Source: Marinilactibacillus piezotolerans
GTDB lineage: Bacteria; Bacillota; Bacilli; Lactobacillales; Carnobacteriaceae_A
NCBI RefSeq assembly: GCF_900169305.1
Contig: NZ_FWDP01000004.1
Span: 496,001 to 560,000, forward strand
Direction: 5' to 3'
Length of the DNA stretch: 64,000 bases
This document shows, piece by piece, positions 45,517-54,972 of this stretch (positions are counted from its first letter, which is position 1; every line of letters starts with the position of its first letter). Below the pieces are notes generated by a model, which did not search any database, was not told the DNA's origin, and was given only the letters and a program-made list of their open reading frames with translations. The position numbers and the translations under genes are program-made.

Positions 45517-45796
45517 CTATATACCGCTCCTATTTGTACGTTATTAATCCTTTCATTTGCTTATCATAACTATACCCTATTTCGCATAGAAATTCATTCA
45601 TTATCTATCAAAGCGTTACCAGGAATGTCGTCATTTCAAATAATGTTGCTTGGTTTATCAAGCTTTGCTATAATACAAATGCTTAAGTGGGAACGTATTA
45701 GAACGGTGAAATGCTTTTTTATTACTCATTCATTATAAAGATTCAATGTTTTATACGGGATTACGAGAAAAACTATATTATAATAGGAGGATTTTT

Positions 45797-47491
45797 TTGG
45801 ATTATAAATTACTTGTAGCAGAATCGCTGCACGACGTCTTAAAAGATCATTTAGAATTAAATGAAATCAAACAATTATTAGAAAAACCTAAAATGGCAGA
45901 GCATGGTGATCTGGCTTTTCCTGCTTTTCAGTTAGCAAAGGTCTTTCGTAAAAATCCTGCTCAAATCGCCTCAGAAATCAAAGAAGAAGTCTCTTCGCCA
46001 ATCATTGAAAAGTCAGAGACAGTGGGCCCTTACCTGAATTTCTTTTTGAAAAAAGAGGAAGTCAGCCGTTTAGTCTTAAACGAGTTATTAAAAGAAAAAG
46101 ATCAGTACGGATCCTCAAATCTTGGAAACGGACAAAACGTTCCGATCGATATGTCTTCTCCAAATATTGCTAAACCAATGTCTATGGGTCACCTGCGCTC
46201 GACCGTAATCGGTAATGCGCTGGCAAATATCCTAGAAAAAACGGGCTTTAATCCAGTTCGAATCAATTATCTCGGCGACTGGGGAACTCAGTTCGGAAAG
46301 CTGATCTCTGCTTATAAAAAATGGGGCTCTGAAGAAGAGGTTCGAGCTAATCCGATCAAGGAACTGCTGCGTTTATATGTAACCTTCCATGAAGAAGCAG
46401 AAAAACATCCTGAACTGGAAGATGACGGACGTGCCTGGTTCAAAAAACTGGAAGATGGCAACGAAGAAGCATTGGCGCTTTGGAACTGGTTCAGAAAAGA
46501 ATCATTGGCTGAGTTCCAAAAAGTATATGATCGTTTGAATATTCAATTTGATTCCTATAACGGCGAAGCGTTTTACAATGATAAAATGGAAGACGTTGTT
46601 CGTCTGTTAGATGACAAAAACTTGCTTACGCTGAATCAAGGTGCGCACATTGTTGATCTTGAAAAGTATGATTTAAATCCTGCTCTTATCAAAAAATCTG
46701 ATGGTGCAACGTTATATATGACGAGAGACTTGGCAGCTGCCCTCTACCGTCAAAAAACTTATGATTTTTCTCAAGCACTATATGTAGTTGGACAAGAACA
46801 ATCAAATCATTTTAAACAGTTAAAAGCGGTTCTTTCAGAAATGGATTACGAATGGGCAGAAAATATCCATCATATTCCCTTCGGCTTGATTACAAAAGAT
46901 GGCAAAAAACTATCAACCCGTAAAGGAAAAGTTGTTTTACTGGAAGAAGTACTGAACGAAGCGGCTAGCCAAGCTCTAAGACAAATTGAAGAAAAGAATC
47001 CCGAACTGGAAAATAAAGAAGTTGTCGCTGAGCAAGTCGGCGTGGGTGCTGTTGTCTTCCATGATCTGAAAAACGACCGTCTGAATAACTTTGATTTTAC
47101 AATTGAAGAAGTTGTACAATTCGAGGGCGAAACAGGCCCTTACGTACAATACACACGTGCTCGTGCGTTAAGTATTCTGAAAAAAGCTGAAAAATCTTCA
47201 TTTGATGTTTCAGAAGAATATACATTAACAGACGATTATAGCTGGGAAGTGATCAAGTTGGTTCAAGAATTCCCTGAAACGTTACTGAGAGCATATAATC
47301 AGTACGAACCATCTGTGATTGCTAAACATGCTATCCATCTGTCGCAAGCATTTAATAAGTTTTATGCTAATATTCGTGTACTGGATGAGCATCCTGAAAA
47401 AGAGTCACGATTAGCTCTGGTTTATGCTGTAACTGAGTTATTAAAACAAGACTTAACTCTCCTAGGTGTACAGACTCCAGATCAAATGTAA
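45797..47491 (+). CDS. argS: Arginyl-tRNA synthetase
   Basis: 564 residues from a TTG at 45797 that follows AGGAGG by six bases; the longer reading from 45746 has no ribosome site. Class I synthetase: HIGH-type motif in SPNIAKPMSMGHLRSTVIG, KMSKS-type loop in KDGKKLSTRKGKVV, and the arginine-specific C-terminal helical domain ending LGVQTPDQM. N-terminal Add-1 domain present. It charges tRNA-Arg. No T-box leader is visible in the 280 bases between argR and argS. Confidence 0.96.
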   Translation: MDYKLLVAESLHDVLKDHLELNEIKQLLEKPKMAEHGDLAFPAFQLAKVFRKNPAQIASEIKEEVSSPIIEKSETVGPYLNFFLKKEEVSRLVLNELLKEKDQYGSSNLGNGQNVPIDMSSPNIAKPMSMGHLRSTVIGNALANILEKTGFNPVRINYLGDWGTQFGKLISAYKKWGSEEEVRANPIKELLRLYVTFHEEAEKHPELEDDGRAWFKKLEDGNEEALALWNWFRKESLAEFQKVYDRLNIQFDSYNGEAFYNDKMEDVVRLLDDKNLLTLNQGAHIVDLEKYDLNPALIKKSDGATLYMTRDLAAALYRQKTYDFSQALYVVGQEQSNHFKQLKAVLSEMDYEWAENIHHIPFGLITKDGKKLSTRKGKVVLLEEVLNEAASQALRQIEEKNPELENKEVVAEQVGVGAVVFHDLKNDRLNNFDFTIEEVVQFEGETGPYVQYTRARALSILKKAEKSSFDVSEEYTLTDDYSWEVIKLVQEFPETLLRAYNQYEPSVIAKHAIHLSQAFNKFYANIRVLDEHPEKESRLALVYAVTELLKQDLTLLGVQTPDQM

Positions 47492-47502
47492 AAGTTCTAA
47501 TT

Positions 47503-47536
47503 AAAAAGACGACCTCTAATTGGAGATCGTCTTTTT
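47503..47536. terminator. Bidirectional terminator between argS and trmL
   Basis: Arms AAAAAGACGA/TCGTCTTTTT with inner CTC/GAG, between converging genes. Confidence 0.88.
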
Positions 47537-47538
47537 GC

Positions 47539-48048
47539 TTACTTTAATTTATCATTTTCATAATGATGGCTCAGTTCCAGATTTGGAAAGCCTTGTTGTC
47601 TCAAGGCTTCATAGATAAGAATATTAGCCGTATTCGATAGGTTCAGAGAACGAACATGTTCATCATTCATTGGAATCCGCAAGCAGTCCTCTTCATACTC
47701 TTTCATGAAAGATTCAGGCAGTCCAGTAGTTTCTTTTCCAAAAATAAAATAATGATCCTCTCCAGTATTCGTGAAGTTCTCGTCAGAATAGACCTTATCT
47801 GCAAACTTAGAAATCAGGTAGAATTTTCCTTCTTTTGCATACTCGATAAAGTCCTCCAGATTCTCATGGTAAGTAATTTCTACTTTATTCCAGTAATCCA
47901 GTCCAGCACGTTTCAGTTGTTTGTCATCCGTTTCAAACCCTAACGGCTTGATCAAATGCAAGTGTGTATTGGTTCCGGCACAAGTTCTAGATATATTTCC
48001 CGTATTAGCTGGGATAAGCGGTTCAAATAAAACAATATGATTTGGCAT
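47539..48048 (-). CDS. trmL: tRNA (cytidine/uridine-34-2'-O)-methyltransferase
   Basis: 169 residues, a minimal SPOUT methyltransferase. Typical motifs: [20 protein letters not shown] at the N-terminus, [32 protein letters not shown], and the knot region [20 protein letters not shown]. It methylates the wobble-base ribose of tRNA-Leu species. Start ATG with GAGGAG. It is 40 bases downstream of queG; both act on the tRNA wobble position. Confidence 0.94.
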   Translation of the reverse strand: MPNHIVLFEPLIPANTGNISRTCAGTNTHLHLIKPLGFETDDKQLKRAGLDYWNKVEITYHENLEDFIEYAKEGKFYLISKFADKVYSDENFTNTGEDHYFIFGKETTGLPESFMKEYEEDCLRIPMNDEHVRSLNLSNTANILIYEALRQQGFPNLELSHHYENDKLK

Positions 48049-48088
48049 CGGTTTGCTCCTCGTATAAAAATTATCTATAAGTCTATCT

Positions 48089-49249
48089 TTAAGCTTCGTC
48101 GTAACGAGCTTTCATATCAGCTATCGCTTCCTGAAACTCTTGGATCGTTTCCGGATCGGTTTCTTTCTCCAATGCTTCTTCTAAAAACCCTACGACTTCA
48201 GGATTGGCTTCTTTTTTGAGAATTTTAGAAATAGCCCAAGCTGCTGTTCCTCTAATCATGGGTCTTGGATCAGTGTCTACTACTTTAAGCAAGTCAGGAA
48301 TCGCCGTTCGGTCCCGATAATTTGCCAAGGCAATAATCGCATTACGCTGCAGCGGTTTTTTCCCTCGCCAAGAACCTGCCAGCTCTCCGTAAGTGTCTTT
48401 GAATTCGCGATTGGAAATGGTCAGCAGCGGTTTTAATAATGGCATGGTTTTTTCAGGCTCAGGCTCCATTTCTTCATGAAAATGCGAGTCGACACCTTTA
48501 TTATACGGACAAACAATTTGGCAGATATCACATCCGTAAATGACATGCCCCATTTTCCGACGATATTCTTTCGGCATATACCCTTTTGTCTGGGTCTGGT
48601 AAGATAAACACTTTTGAGCATTCATCCGTCCATCTCCAAGGAGAGCGCCTGTCGGACAAGCCGTTACACATCGTGTACATTCTCCACATCCAAACGGTAC
48701 TTCTTCATCCGAATCAAACTCGATGTTGGTTATAATCTCTCCAAGATAAACATATGAACCGAATTCTTCCCTAATCAGCAGCCCATTACGCCCAATAAAG
48801 CCTAATCCGGCACGCTGAGCAACTGCAACATCTACTAATTCGCCAGTATCTACCATTGGCTTAAAAGACGTCTCATCGCTTGTCTCATCTTTTATATACT
48901 CTATCAGACGATCCATTCTGTCTCTTAACACATCATGATAGTCGACCCCCCAAGATGCTCTTGCAAATTCCCCTCTTCTTTCTCCTTTTACGCGAGGAGG
49001 TTTAGACCTCATTTTAGAAGGATAAGCTACAGCGATGGCAATAATGGATTTCGGCTGATCAAAGATTTTTTCAGGATAGATCCGCTCTTCAATCACATCA
49101 TGCTCAAAACCGGAGGTAAACCCTTTTTCTTTTTGTTTGTGCAGTTTGTCTTCAAGATCGTAGAATGGTTCAGCATGCGTAAAGCCGATTTTATCAATAC
49201 CGATTTCTTTTGCTTTATGTTTGATTTTCTCTTTCAGTGCAGAAGACAT
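48089..49249 (-). CDS. queG: Epoxyqueuosine reductase
   Basis: 386 residues. Last step of queuosine formation on tRNA, a cobalamin and iron-sulfur enzyme. The N-terminal cobalamin-binding domain contains the catalytic Asp region [17 protein letters not shown]. Two 4Fe-4S sites are [16 protein letters not shown] and [12 protein letters not shown]. The C-terminal 100 residues form HEAT-like repeats ([20 protein letters not shown]), normal for QueG. Start ATG with GGAGGA. No other queuosine genes are in the window. Confidence 0.95.
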   Translation of the reverse strand: MSSALKEKIKHKAKEIGIDKIGFTHAEPFYDLEDKLHKQKEKGFTSGFEHDVIEERIYPEKIFDQPKSIIAIAVAYPSKMRSKPPRVKGERRGEFARASWGVDYHDVLRDRMDRLIEYIKDETSDETSFKPMVDTGELVDVAVAQRAGLGFIGRNGLLIREEFGSYVYLGEIITNIEFDSDEEVPFGCGECTRCVTACPTGALLGDGRMNAQKCLSYQTQTKGYMPKEYRRKMGHVIYGCDICQIVCPYNKGVDSHFHEEMEPEPEKTMPLLKPLLTISNREFKDTYGELAGSWRGKKPLQRNAIIALANYRDRTAIPDLLKVVDTDPRPMIRGTAAWAISKILKKEANPEVVGFLEEALEKETDPETIQEFQEAIADMKARYDEA

Positions 49250-49344
49250 AAAGGTTCCTCCAATCCGATTTTTGTAACGATACTTTATTTTAACGCGATT
49301 CTTTTGAAATTTCTAGTTGATAAAATGCAGCTTATAAAAGTGCT

Positions 49345-49395
49345 CAAAAAAAACGTACCGTCTCGGTGTCAAGCACTGCGAAACGATACGTTAAT
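49345..49395 (-). terminator. Terminator in the rlmA-queG gap
   Basis: Minus-strand stem AACGTAtCGTtTCG with CGAgACGgTACGTT and eight T. It lies about 240 bases after the rlmA stop. The stretch 49396-49633 before it holds a second perfect hairpin (TTTTTATCAG/CTGATAAAAA) and no credible reading frame; it is either a long 3' tail of rlmA or a small RNA. Confidence 0.6.
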
Positions 49396-49633
49396 TAAGC
49401 TGTTGCTACTTCACATGTTTTTATCAGCTTCTGATGGGTTGACTGATAAAAACCAATGAATCAAATCAGCTTATGTTCCATATGATAACACTGGGTTATA
49501 CTGATTGCAAGGTTACTGCCAAAATAAATCTCGAAACAAAGGTAATTCTTAACAATATTGTGAACTTTTTGTAAATCGACTTTACAAACTCAATTACTAG
49601 GAATCGCTTGTTGCTTAAAAACGAAGGTTATAA

Positions 49634-50470
49634 CTACTTTGTACCGACCAATAAAACCATATCTACCGTTATTTTTGTAAAAGGTTGGTTAATGGCTTTC
49701 TGCTTAACTTCTTTACCCAGTCTCCATCCAAGCGGCGTCATTTCCAGTAGATCAGGAATCAGCTCTTTATCTAAATCATGCTCATATTGAACGTTGATTC
49801 GTTCTCCATCTGGAAAATGTTCATAAAACTTATTCACGACATCTTCATTAGAATACGGTTTTGTCTGTTGATCACTGAGTTCTCTGATTTCTTTCAAGTA
49901 ATGCTCTCCGGGAACTGCTTTGATCAACTGCCCCCCTTCTTTCATCAATCGATCGAACTCCATATAATTAGATGGAGAAAGGATATTTAAAATCGTATCG
50001 TATTTTTGTGCTGCGAAGGGCGAATGAGCTAAATCAGCCACGCACCAGAATGCCTCAGTATATTCAGCTGCTGCAAGCTGGATAGCATCTTTAGAAATAT
50101 CGAATCCGATCTGCGTACCTCTCAGCCCCATTTTAAATAAATGATGTATATGAGATCCCTCACCGCAACCTACGTCTAAAAGCGTTCCTTCTTTGTTTGA
50201 TATAATATCAAAAACGGCTTTTAATAAGGGATGCCATAACTGGTCCTGAGCAATCTTTCTTCTTGATTGAAGCATTTCCGTATCATACTCATTATGCGGC
50301 GGCTTCATCAAAAAGTGTACGGTTCCTTTTTTAGATAAATTAAAACTATGCTGATGTGAACAGATCAACTGCTGCTGCCCGACTTCTGTAAATGGATTCT
50401 GACAGATTGGACACTGAAATAATGATAAATGCTCTTTTAAAAATAAACTGGACTTCTCGATTTTTTTCAT
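49634..50470 (-). CDS. rlmA: 23S rRNA (guanine-N1)-methyltransferase RlmA
   Basis: 278 residues. An N-terminal zinc knuckle (FQCPICQNPF...CSHQHSF) is followed by FNLSKKGTVHFLM, a feature of RlmA/TlrB proteins. Class I methyltransferase domain: TLLDVGCGEGSHIHHLF (SAM loop), QIGFDISKDAIQLAA and ADLAHSPFAAQKYDTILNIL. It methylates G745 or G748 in hairpin 35 of 23S rRNA. Single gene with its own ribosome site (AGAGGAAG). Confidence 0.92.
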   Translation of the reverse strand: MKKIEKSSLFLKEHLSLFQCPICQNPFTEVGQQQLICSHQHSFNLSKKGTVHFLMKPPHNEYDTEMLQSRRKIAQDQLWHPLLKAVFDIISNKEGTLLDVGCGEGSHIHHLFKMGLRGTQIGFDISKDAIQLAAAEYTEAFWCVADLAHSPFAAQKYDTILNILSPSNYMEFDRLMKEGGQLIKAVPGEHYLKEIRELSDQQTKPYSNEDVVNKFYEHFPDGERINVQYEHDLDKELIPDLLEMTPLGWRLGKEVKQKAINQPFTKITVDMVLLVGTK

Positions 50471-50591
50471 AAACTTCCTCTTTCAATTCATTCTTTTAAG
50501 TATATCGGTGTGGCGATTATAAGCCTTATTTCTAGTTTCATTGCCTTATTCATGATATAACGAAATTAGAAAATATGAAAGGATGAGTTTT

Positions 50592-51023
50592 ATGCCTTGG
50601 GATACAAATGATTACCCAGCTGCTATGAAAAATTTAGATCAAGTCGTTCGCAAGAAAGCGATCGATATTGGGAATGCATTGTTAGATAGTGGTTATTCTG
50701 ATGATCGAGCGATACCCATCGCGATCAGTCAAGCCAAAGAATGGCGTGATGATGCTTCTGAAGAAGAAATCAACTCTTATAAGCATTCAGAAAATCCCAA
50801 AAAAGATGATGAGCATGATGATAGCAGCAATGCAGACTTGTTAGATAACGATGTACAAGTTTATTATGAAGACGATGAGTGGAAAGTTGAAACCACAGGG
50901 GCCAAGAGACCAGATTCTACTTACGATCATAAAAGCGATGCTGTAGACAGAGCCAAAGAAATTGCCGAAAACAAGGATAGCGATGTAGTACGCTATACAA
51001 AAGAGGGTAAAAAACAAGATTAA
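50592..51023 (+). CDS. DUF2188-containing stress-type protein
   Basis: 143 residues from the ATG at 50592, nine bases after AAAGGA. The N-terminal half (MPWDTNDYPAAMKNLDQVVR, KKAIDIGNALLDSGYSD, AISQAKEWR) resembles the YdaT-like domain. An acidic linker follows, then a DUF2188 unit (WKVETTGAKRPDSTYDHKSD, AVDRAKEIAENKDSDVV). Proteins of this design are general-stress-associated in Bacillus, from memory; the molecular role is unknown. Very acidic overall. Converges on arcA through a shared terminator. Confidence 0.78.
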   Translation: MPWDTNDYPAAMKNLDQVVRKKAIDIGNALLDSGYSDDRAIPIAISQAKEWRDDASEEEINSYKHSENPKKDDEHDDSSNADLLDNDVQVYYEDDEWKVETTGAKRPDSTYDHKSDAVDRAKEIAENKDSDVVRYTKEGKKQD

Positions 51024-51030
51024 AGCTGAT

Positions 51031-51073
51031 AAAAAAACCGTTCAGCCAAGGATAACTTGGTTGAACGGTTTTT
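51031..51073. terminator. Bidirectional terminator between DUF2188 gene and arcA
   Basis: Arms AAAAACCGTTCA/TGAACGGTTTTT with an inner CCAAG/CTTGG, between converging stops. Confidence 0.9.
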
Positions 51074-51076
51074 CTA

Positions 51077-52300
51077 TCAGCTTCTTAATAATGGCATGCT
51101 CATACATCTTGGACCGCCGCGCCCTCTAGATAATTCACTAGAAGGTATTTCCAGCACTTTTACGCCATATGAACGCATTAAGTCATTGGAAACATAATTG
51201 CGGTTATAAGTAACCACGACTCCTGGATGGATTGCCAGTGTATTCGAACCATCATTCCATTGTTCTCTCGGTGCTGCAATCGGATCGCCGCCTCCGCATG
51301 GAATCAAAGCAATTTCCGGAACATTCAAGGCTTGTTTCAGAACTTTAGACAAATCAGTATGATGAGTTACAGAAACATCAGCTTGTCCTTTACCTGGCTC
51401 TAAAACATAAATCGACATTTTCCCATCTAGCCCTTGGATACCTGGATGGATCGTAAACTTATCTACATCGATCATGGTAAAAACCGTATCCAGATGCATC
51501 ATGGCCCGGACATGCGGAATTTCAATCGCTATCACTTTTTTAAAAGTACTATTCATAGAAAAGAGCGTTTGGGCTAATTCTTCGATCGCTTTTCCGCTCG
51601 TACGCTGAGAAACACCGATTGCTAGAACATCATCACTCAAGACTAAAACATCTCCGCCCTCAATTGACGTATCAACTGTACGGTCACGCCATACATTCAA
51701 TTCAGAAGTTTTGAAATCCGGATGATGGTCAACAATGATTTCCATGAATAAAGATTCACGTTTGCGTGCTTGGAAAGTCATGTTATTGATAGAAATTCCT
51801 CCGCCTAAAATATTAGCCGGATCTCTTGTATAATACAAGTTTGGCATCGGCTGCATTAAAAATAAAGTCTTCTTCTGGTGATCTGCCAGCCATGCCAGTG
51901 AGGAAGATTGAATGTCAAGATCATCGTTCCGAATACCTGCCATAATTTTATCGACCATTTCACTCGTCTTCATTGATAACAAATATTCAGATAAAGCTTT
52001 CGTTAGTTCTTTGTCACGGATATCTGACTCAGCAATAAATCGACCTACAATGTCTTCTTTGTGGTTAGACTGGTCAATAGCTTCTGCAGCAAGCTTTTCT
52101 AAATATAATACTTCAGATCCGTTCTCTCTCAAAACGTCTGCAAAAGCATCATGTTCTTGTTGAATAATCGGCAGATACGGAATATCGTCGAATAATAGAT
52201 CATGCATGGTGTCAGGTGTAAGGTTCTCAACTTCCTTACCCGGTCTTTTTAGTAAAACTGATTTTAATGAATGTATTTCTGATGTCACGTTAAATTTCAT
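51077..52300 (-). CDS. arcA: Arginine deiminase
   Basis: 407 residues, the usual size. Converts arginine to citrulline and ammonia. Motifs: VLLKRPGKEVENLTP, FLMQPMPNLYYTRDPANILG, SIEGGDVLVLSDDVLAIG (Glu/Asp), MMHLDTVFTMID (His) and the catalytic Cys in GRGGPRCMSMPL. Start ATG with AGGAGG. In most lactic acid bacteria arcA heads an arcABC(D) cluster; here arcB, arcC and the antiporter are not adjacent, so the rest of the pathway must be elsewhere or missing. Confidence 0.96.
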   Translation of the reverse strand: MKFNVTSEIHSLKSVLLKRPGKEVENLTPDTMHDLLFDDIPYLPIIQQEHDAFADVLRENGSEVLYLEKLAAEAIDQSNHKEDIVGRFIAESDIRDKELTKALSEYLLSMKTSEMVDKIMAGIRNDDLDIQSSSLAWLADHQKKTLFLMQPMPNLYYTRDPANILGGGISINNMTFQARKRESLFMEIIVDHHPDFKTSELNVWRDRTVDTSIEGGDVLVLSDDVLAIGVSQRTSGKAIEELAQTLFSMNSTFKKVIAIEIPHVRAMMHLDTVFTMIDVDKFTIHPGIQGLDGKMSIYVLEPGKGQADVSVTHHTDLSKVLKQALNVPEIALIPCGGGDPIAAPREQWNDGSNTLAIHPGVVVTYNRNYVSNDLMRSYGVKVLEIPSSELSRGRGGPRCMSMPLLRS

Positions 52301-52447
52301 GCTTAAGTTGTCCTCCTAGGTTGCTCACTCACAATCACTATAATATAGAGTTTTAGAAGGAAAAACAAACATATTAACGAATTGGTAAAAGATTCAGTTA
52401 TAGGATTGGAAAATGGTTTTTTATACATCAAATAGAGAAAATAAACA

Positions 52448-52491
52448 AAAAAAAACAGAAGAAAAATGGAATAGATTTCCCTTTTCTTCTG
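52448..52491 (-). terminator. Terminator after the YtxH-like gene
   Basis: Arms CAGAAGAAAA/TTTTCTTCTG followed on the minus strand by eight T. Confidence 0.75.
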
Positions 52492-52507
52492 CTCACTAGT
52501 CTTTGCT

Positions 52508-52828
52508 TTAACGTTTTACTTCTGGTGTTACGATTGGATCCTCCTGCAGTGCAGTATGTTCTGGCGGAGCGCTGACCGTTTCTGGTTCGGCTACATAATC
52601 AACTGGCGGATTGTACACCTCTTGATCAGTCATTTGTTCAGACAACTTGAGCTCAGTATTTTCCAATAATTCATCTAACTTTAAGATCAATTTATTTTTC
52701 GAATCCGTTGCTTGCTCTTTCAGGTCTCCCTGCAATGCTTCACCTGATTTTTGAGCCAGAAGATAAGCAGAAGCCACTCCTGCAATCGAACCGACTAATA
52801 TTCCAAATCCAAAACTACCTTTTGACAT
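52508..52828 (-). CDS. YtxH-like membrane-associated protein
   Basis: 106 residues. A Gly-rich N-terminal helix (FGFGILVGSIAGVASAYLLA) is followed by a coiled coil (about 30-65) and an acidic Pro/Glu-rich tail. This is the YtxH layout, often stress-linked; function unknown. It lies three bases after the aminotransferase stop, with GGAGG inside the end of that gene, so the two are cotranscribed. Confidence 0.75.
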   Translation of the reverse strand: MSKGSFGFGILVGSIAGVASAYLLAQKSGEALQGDLKEQATDSKNKLILKLDELLENTELKLSEQMTDQEVYNPPVDYVAEPETVSAPPEHTALQEDPIVTPEVKR

Positions 52829-52831
52829 CCT

Positions 52832-54103
52832 CTATTCGCCTCCAATAAAATTTTCTCCATACTTTTCTAATGTAACCAGCTCGATACACGTACAAAGTGC
52901 TTCTACAGCCACTTCCAGTTTGTCGAGTTCCGCATAGCTGGGCGCTAATCGGATACTATTATCTAAAGGGTTCACACCATTTGGATATGCAGCATTCGCT
53001 GGTGTTAATTGTATGCCAATTTGCTTCATTTTGTCCACTATTTCGGTTGCACACCCATTTGCAGTCGTTAAATGAACAAAATAGCCTCCTTTTGGATCGG
53101 TCCATTGAACAAAATTTTCACGCTCGCCAGCAAAGTAAGCACTAAATATAGCTTGTATCCATTCAAACTTGGGAGACAGGAGCTCTGCATGTTTTTCCAT
53201 CAAGGATAGTATTGTTGATTTATCTTTTAAAAACAAAACATGGCGTTTTTGATTCAGTTTATCAAAACTGATGATCTGCTTGCTTAATTCCTCTGCTAAA
53301 CGCAGGATATTGGTTTCTGAAGCCCCTACTGCAGAGACGCCTGCGCCAGGAAAGGTTATCTTTGATGTAGAAACAAACATAAACGGTCGATTGGGGAATC
53401 CCGCTTCCTTACAAGCCTCTAAAATATTTAAAGCTTCTTCATGCTGCTCAGTTAAGTGATGAACGACGTAAGCATTATCCCATAAAATGACAAAGTCCTC
53501 TGCTGCGGTATGCATTTGTGCCAGCCGCTCCACTACTTCATCTGAATAGGTTTCTCCAGTTGGATTACTGTAAGTAGGAATACAGAAGATTCCTTTAATG
53601 GCCGGGTCTTGAGAAACAATTTTCTCAACGACTTCCATATCAGGACCTTCTCCCGTTAATTCAACCGGAATCATCTCGATGCCCATCCGTTCCAGCATAG
53701 CCCAATGACGGTCATAACCAGGGCTGGGACATAAGAATTTCACTTCGTCCTCTTGACTCCATTTATTCTTGCCTGTGTACATTAACATGACTAGTACACT
53801 GTACATCAGCTGCAGACTTGAATTTCCAGCTGCTAATGTTTCGTCTACCGACGTTCCCAGCAATTCGCCAAACAGTATTCTGGCTTCTTTAATACCTAAT
53901 AAACCGCCATAATTGCGGATATCCTGCTCATCTTCACTCAACCAATCCGTCAATTCCAATGCTTCCAATAGCGGTTCAGAAAGCTTTAACTGCTTGCTAG
54001 AGGGGATTCCTCTGGCAATATTGATTGCAAAGGGACGCTGTTCATAAACAGCATATCTTTCTCTGACTTGTTCCAATCTTGAAGTTAATGATTCACTTTC
54101 CAT
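52832..54103 (-). CDS. PLP-dependent aminotransferase (Aminotran_MocR type)
   Basis: 423 residues from the ATG at 54103, seven bases after AAAGGAG; a TTG two codons earlier is worse placed. Fold type I aminotransferase: NYGGLLGIKEARILFGELLG, CIPTYSNPTGETYSDE, the Asn/Tyr of ILWDNAYVVHHL, the PLP Lys in FVSTSKITFPGAGVSAVGAS, and the substrate Arg in NSIRLAPSY. It occupies the place of aspB (between the ypmB/asnS group and others) in other Bacilli only loosely, so aspartate aminotransferase is possible but not shown. Amino donor and acceptor cannot be read from sequence. Confidence 0.85.
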   Translation of the reverse strand: MESESLTSRLEQVRERYAVYEQRPFAINIARGIPSSKQLKLSEPLLEALELTDWLSEDEQDIRNYGGLLGIKEARILFGELLGTSVDETLAAGNSSLQLMYSVLVMLMYTGKNKWSQEDEVKFLCPSPGYDRHWAMLERMGIEMIPVELTGEGPDMEVVEKIVSQDPAIKGIFCIPTYSNPTGETYSDEVVERLAQMHTAAEDFVILWDNAYVVHHLTEQHEEALNILEACKEAGFPNRPFMFVSTSKITFPGAGVSAVGASETNILRLAEELSKQIISFDKLNQKRHVLFLKDKSTILSLMEKHAELLSPKFEWIQAIFSAYFAGERENFVQWTDPKGGYFVHLTTANGCATEIVDKMKQIGIQLTPANAAYPNGVNPLDNSIRLAPSYAELDKLEVAVEALCTCIELVTLEKYGENFIGGE

Positions 54104-54244
54104 ATACAAGCTCCTTTCTGTTTTCCTTTTACTTTGAAATGTAAACGGTACAGATTATGTTTAAAGTATAGCTTACCTGGTCTTAAATTGAAATGAAGAA
54201 ATACTGCTCATAACTCTGCTGCTTTTTTATATCTGTTCCCTTAT

Positions 54245-54277
54245 AAAAAAGACAGAGAAAACGACTCTGCCTTTTTA
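54245..54277 (-). terminator. Terminator after nth
   Basis: Arms AAAAAGGCAGAG/CTCTGTCTTTTT on the minus strand (one G-T), three bases after the nth stop. Confidence 0.85.
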
Positions 54278-54279
54278 AA

Positions 54280-54924
54280 TCATGTTAAATTTTCTTTTAT
54301 TCTTTCAATACATAATGCATGATCATGAGCTCGAGCAGGACACTGATATCTGCCAAAGAAAATCAGCCGGTGGTGAGCAACTCCCCAGATTTCTTCTGGC
54401 AGTTTCTCCATCAAAGCTTCTTCAACTTGTTTGACAGTTGCATTTTGAGAACAGATATTGAACTTTTTGCTTAGTCGTTCAACATGAGTATCCACTGCAA
54501 TCGCCGGTTTATTAAAGGCTACACTCATGACTACGTTCGCAGTCTTTCTGCCCACACCCGGTAAGCTTTCCAACTCTGAACGAGTGGTTGGAACTTCTCC
54601 GCCAAATTGTTCTACTAAGGCACGCGCACATTTTTTGATATATTTCGACTTGTTCCGGTATAAACCGATCGTCTTTATTTTGTCCATAATATCCTCAAGC
54701 GGTGCTGCCATTAGTTTCTCAGGATTCGGATAAGCTTCAAATAATGCAGGAGTTACTCTATTGACGCCTACGTCTGTTGTCTGAGCACTCAAAATAACAG
54801 CGATCAACAATTCAAATGCATTTTTGTAATGCAATTCTGCTTTTGCTTCTGGAAACAGTTTTCCCATTGCTTCGATTAAGGCCAGTGTTTCTTTACTGTT
54901 CAGCAACTTCTCTTGTTCTGTCAT
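54280..54924 (-). CDS. nth: Endonuclease III
   Basis: 214 residues. DNA glycosylase and AP lyase for oxidised pyrimidines. The helix-hairpin-helix ESLPGVGRKTANVVMSVAF with the catalytic Lys and the Asp in AVDTHVERLSKKF are present. The family's C-terminal 4Fe-4S site is CX6CX2CX5C; here the region reads RYQCPARAHDHALCIERIK, with only two Cys, so no normal cluster can form. Order asnS-dnaD-nth is as in B. subtilis. Start ATG with AAGGAG. Confidence 0.95.
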   Translation of the reverse strand: MTEQEKLLNSKETLALIEAMGKLFPEAKAELHYKNAFELLIAVILSAQTTDVGVNRVTPALFEAYPNPEKLMAAPLEDIMDKIKTIGLYRNKSKYIKKCARALVEQFGGEVPTTRSELESLPGVGRKTANVVMSVAFNKPAIAVDTHVERLSKKFNICSQNATVKQVEEALMEKLPEEIWGVAHHRLIFFGRYQCPARAHDHALCIERIKENLT

Positions 54925-54972
54925 ACAAACTCCTTTTATATACAGTAAAAGGTCAATTTCAACTATAGTGAA

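Noticed and set aside
45517-45796. T-box or ARG box before argS
   Set aside because: The space is short and I find neither a specifier stem with the T-box sequence nor a convincing pair of ARG boxes.
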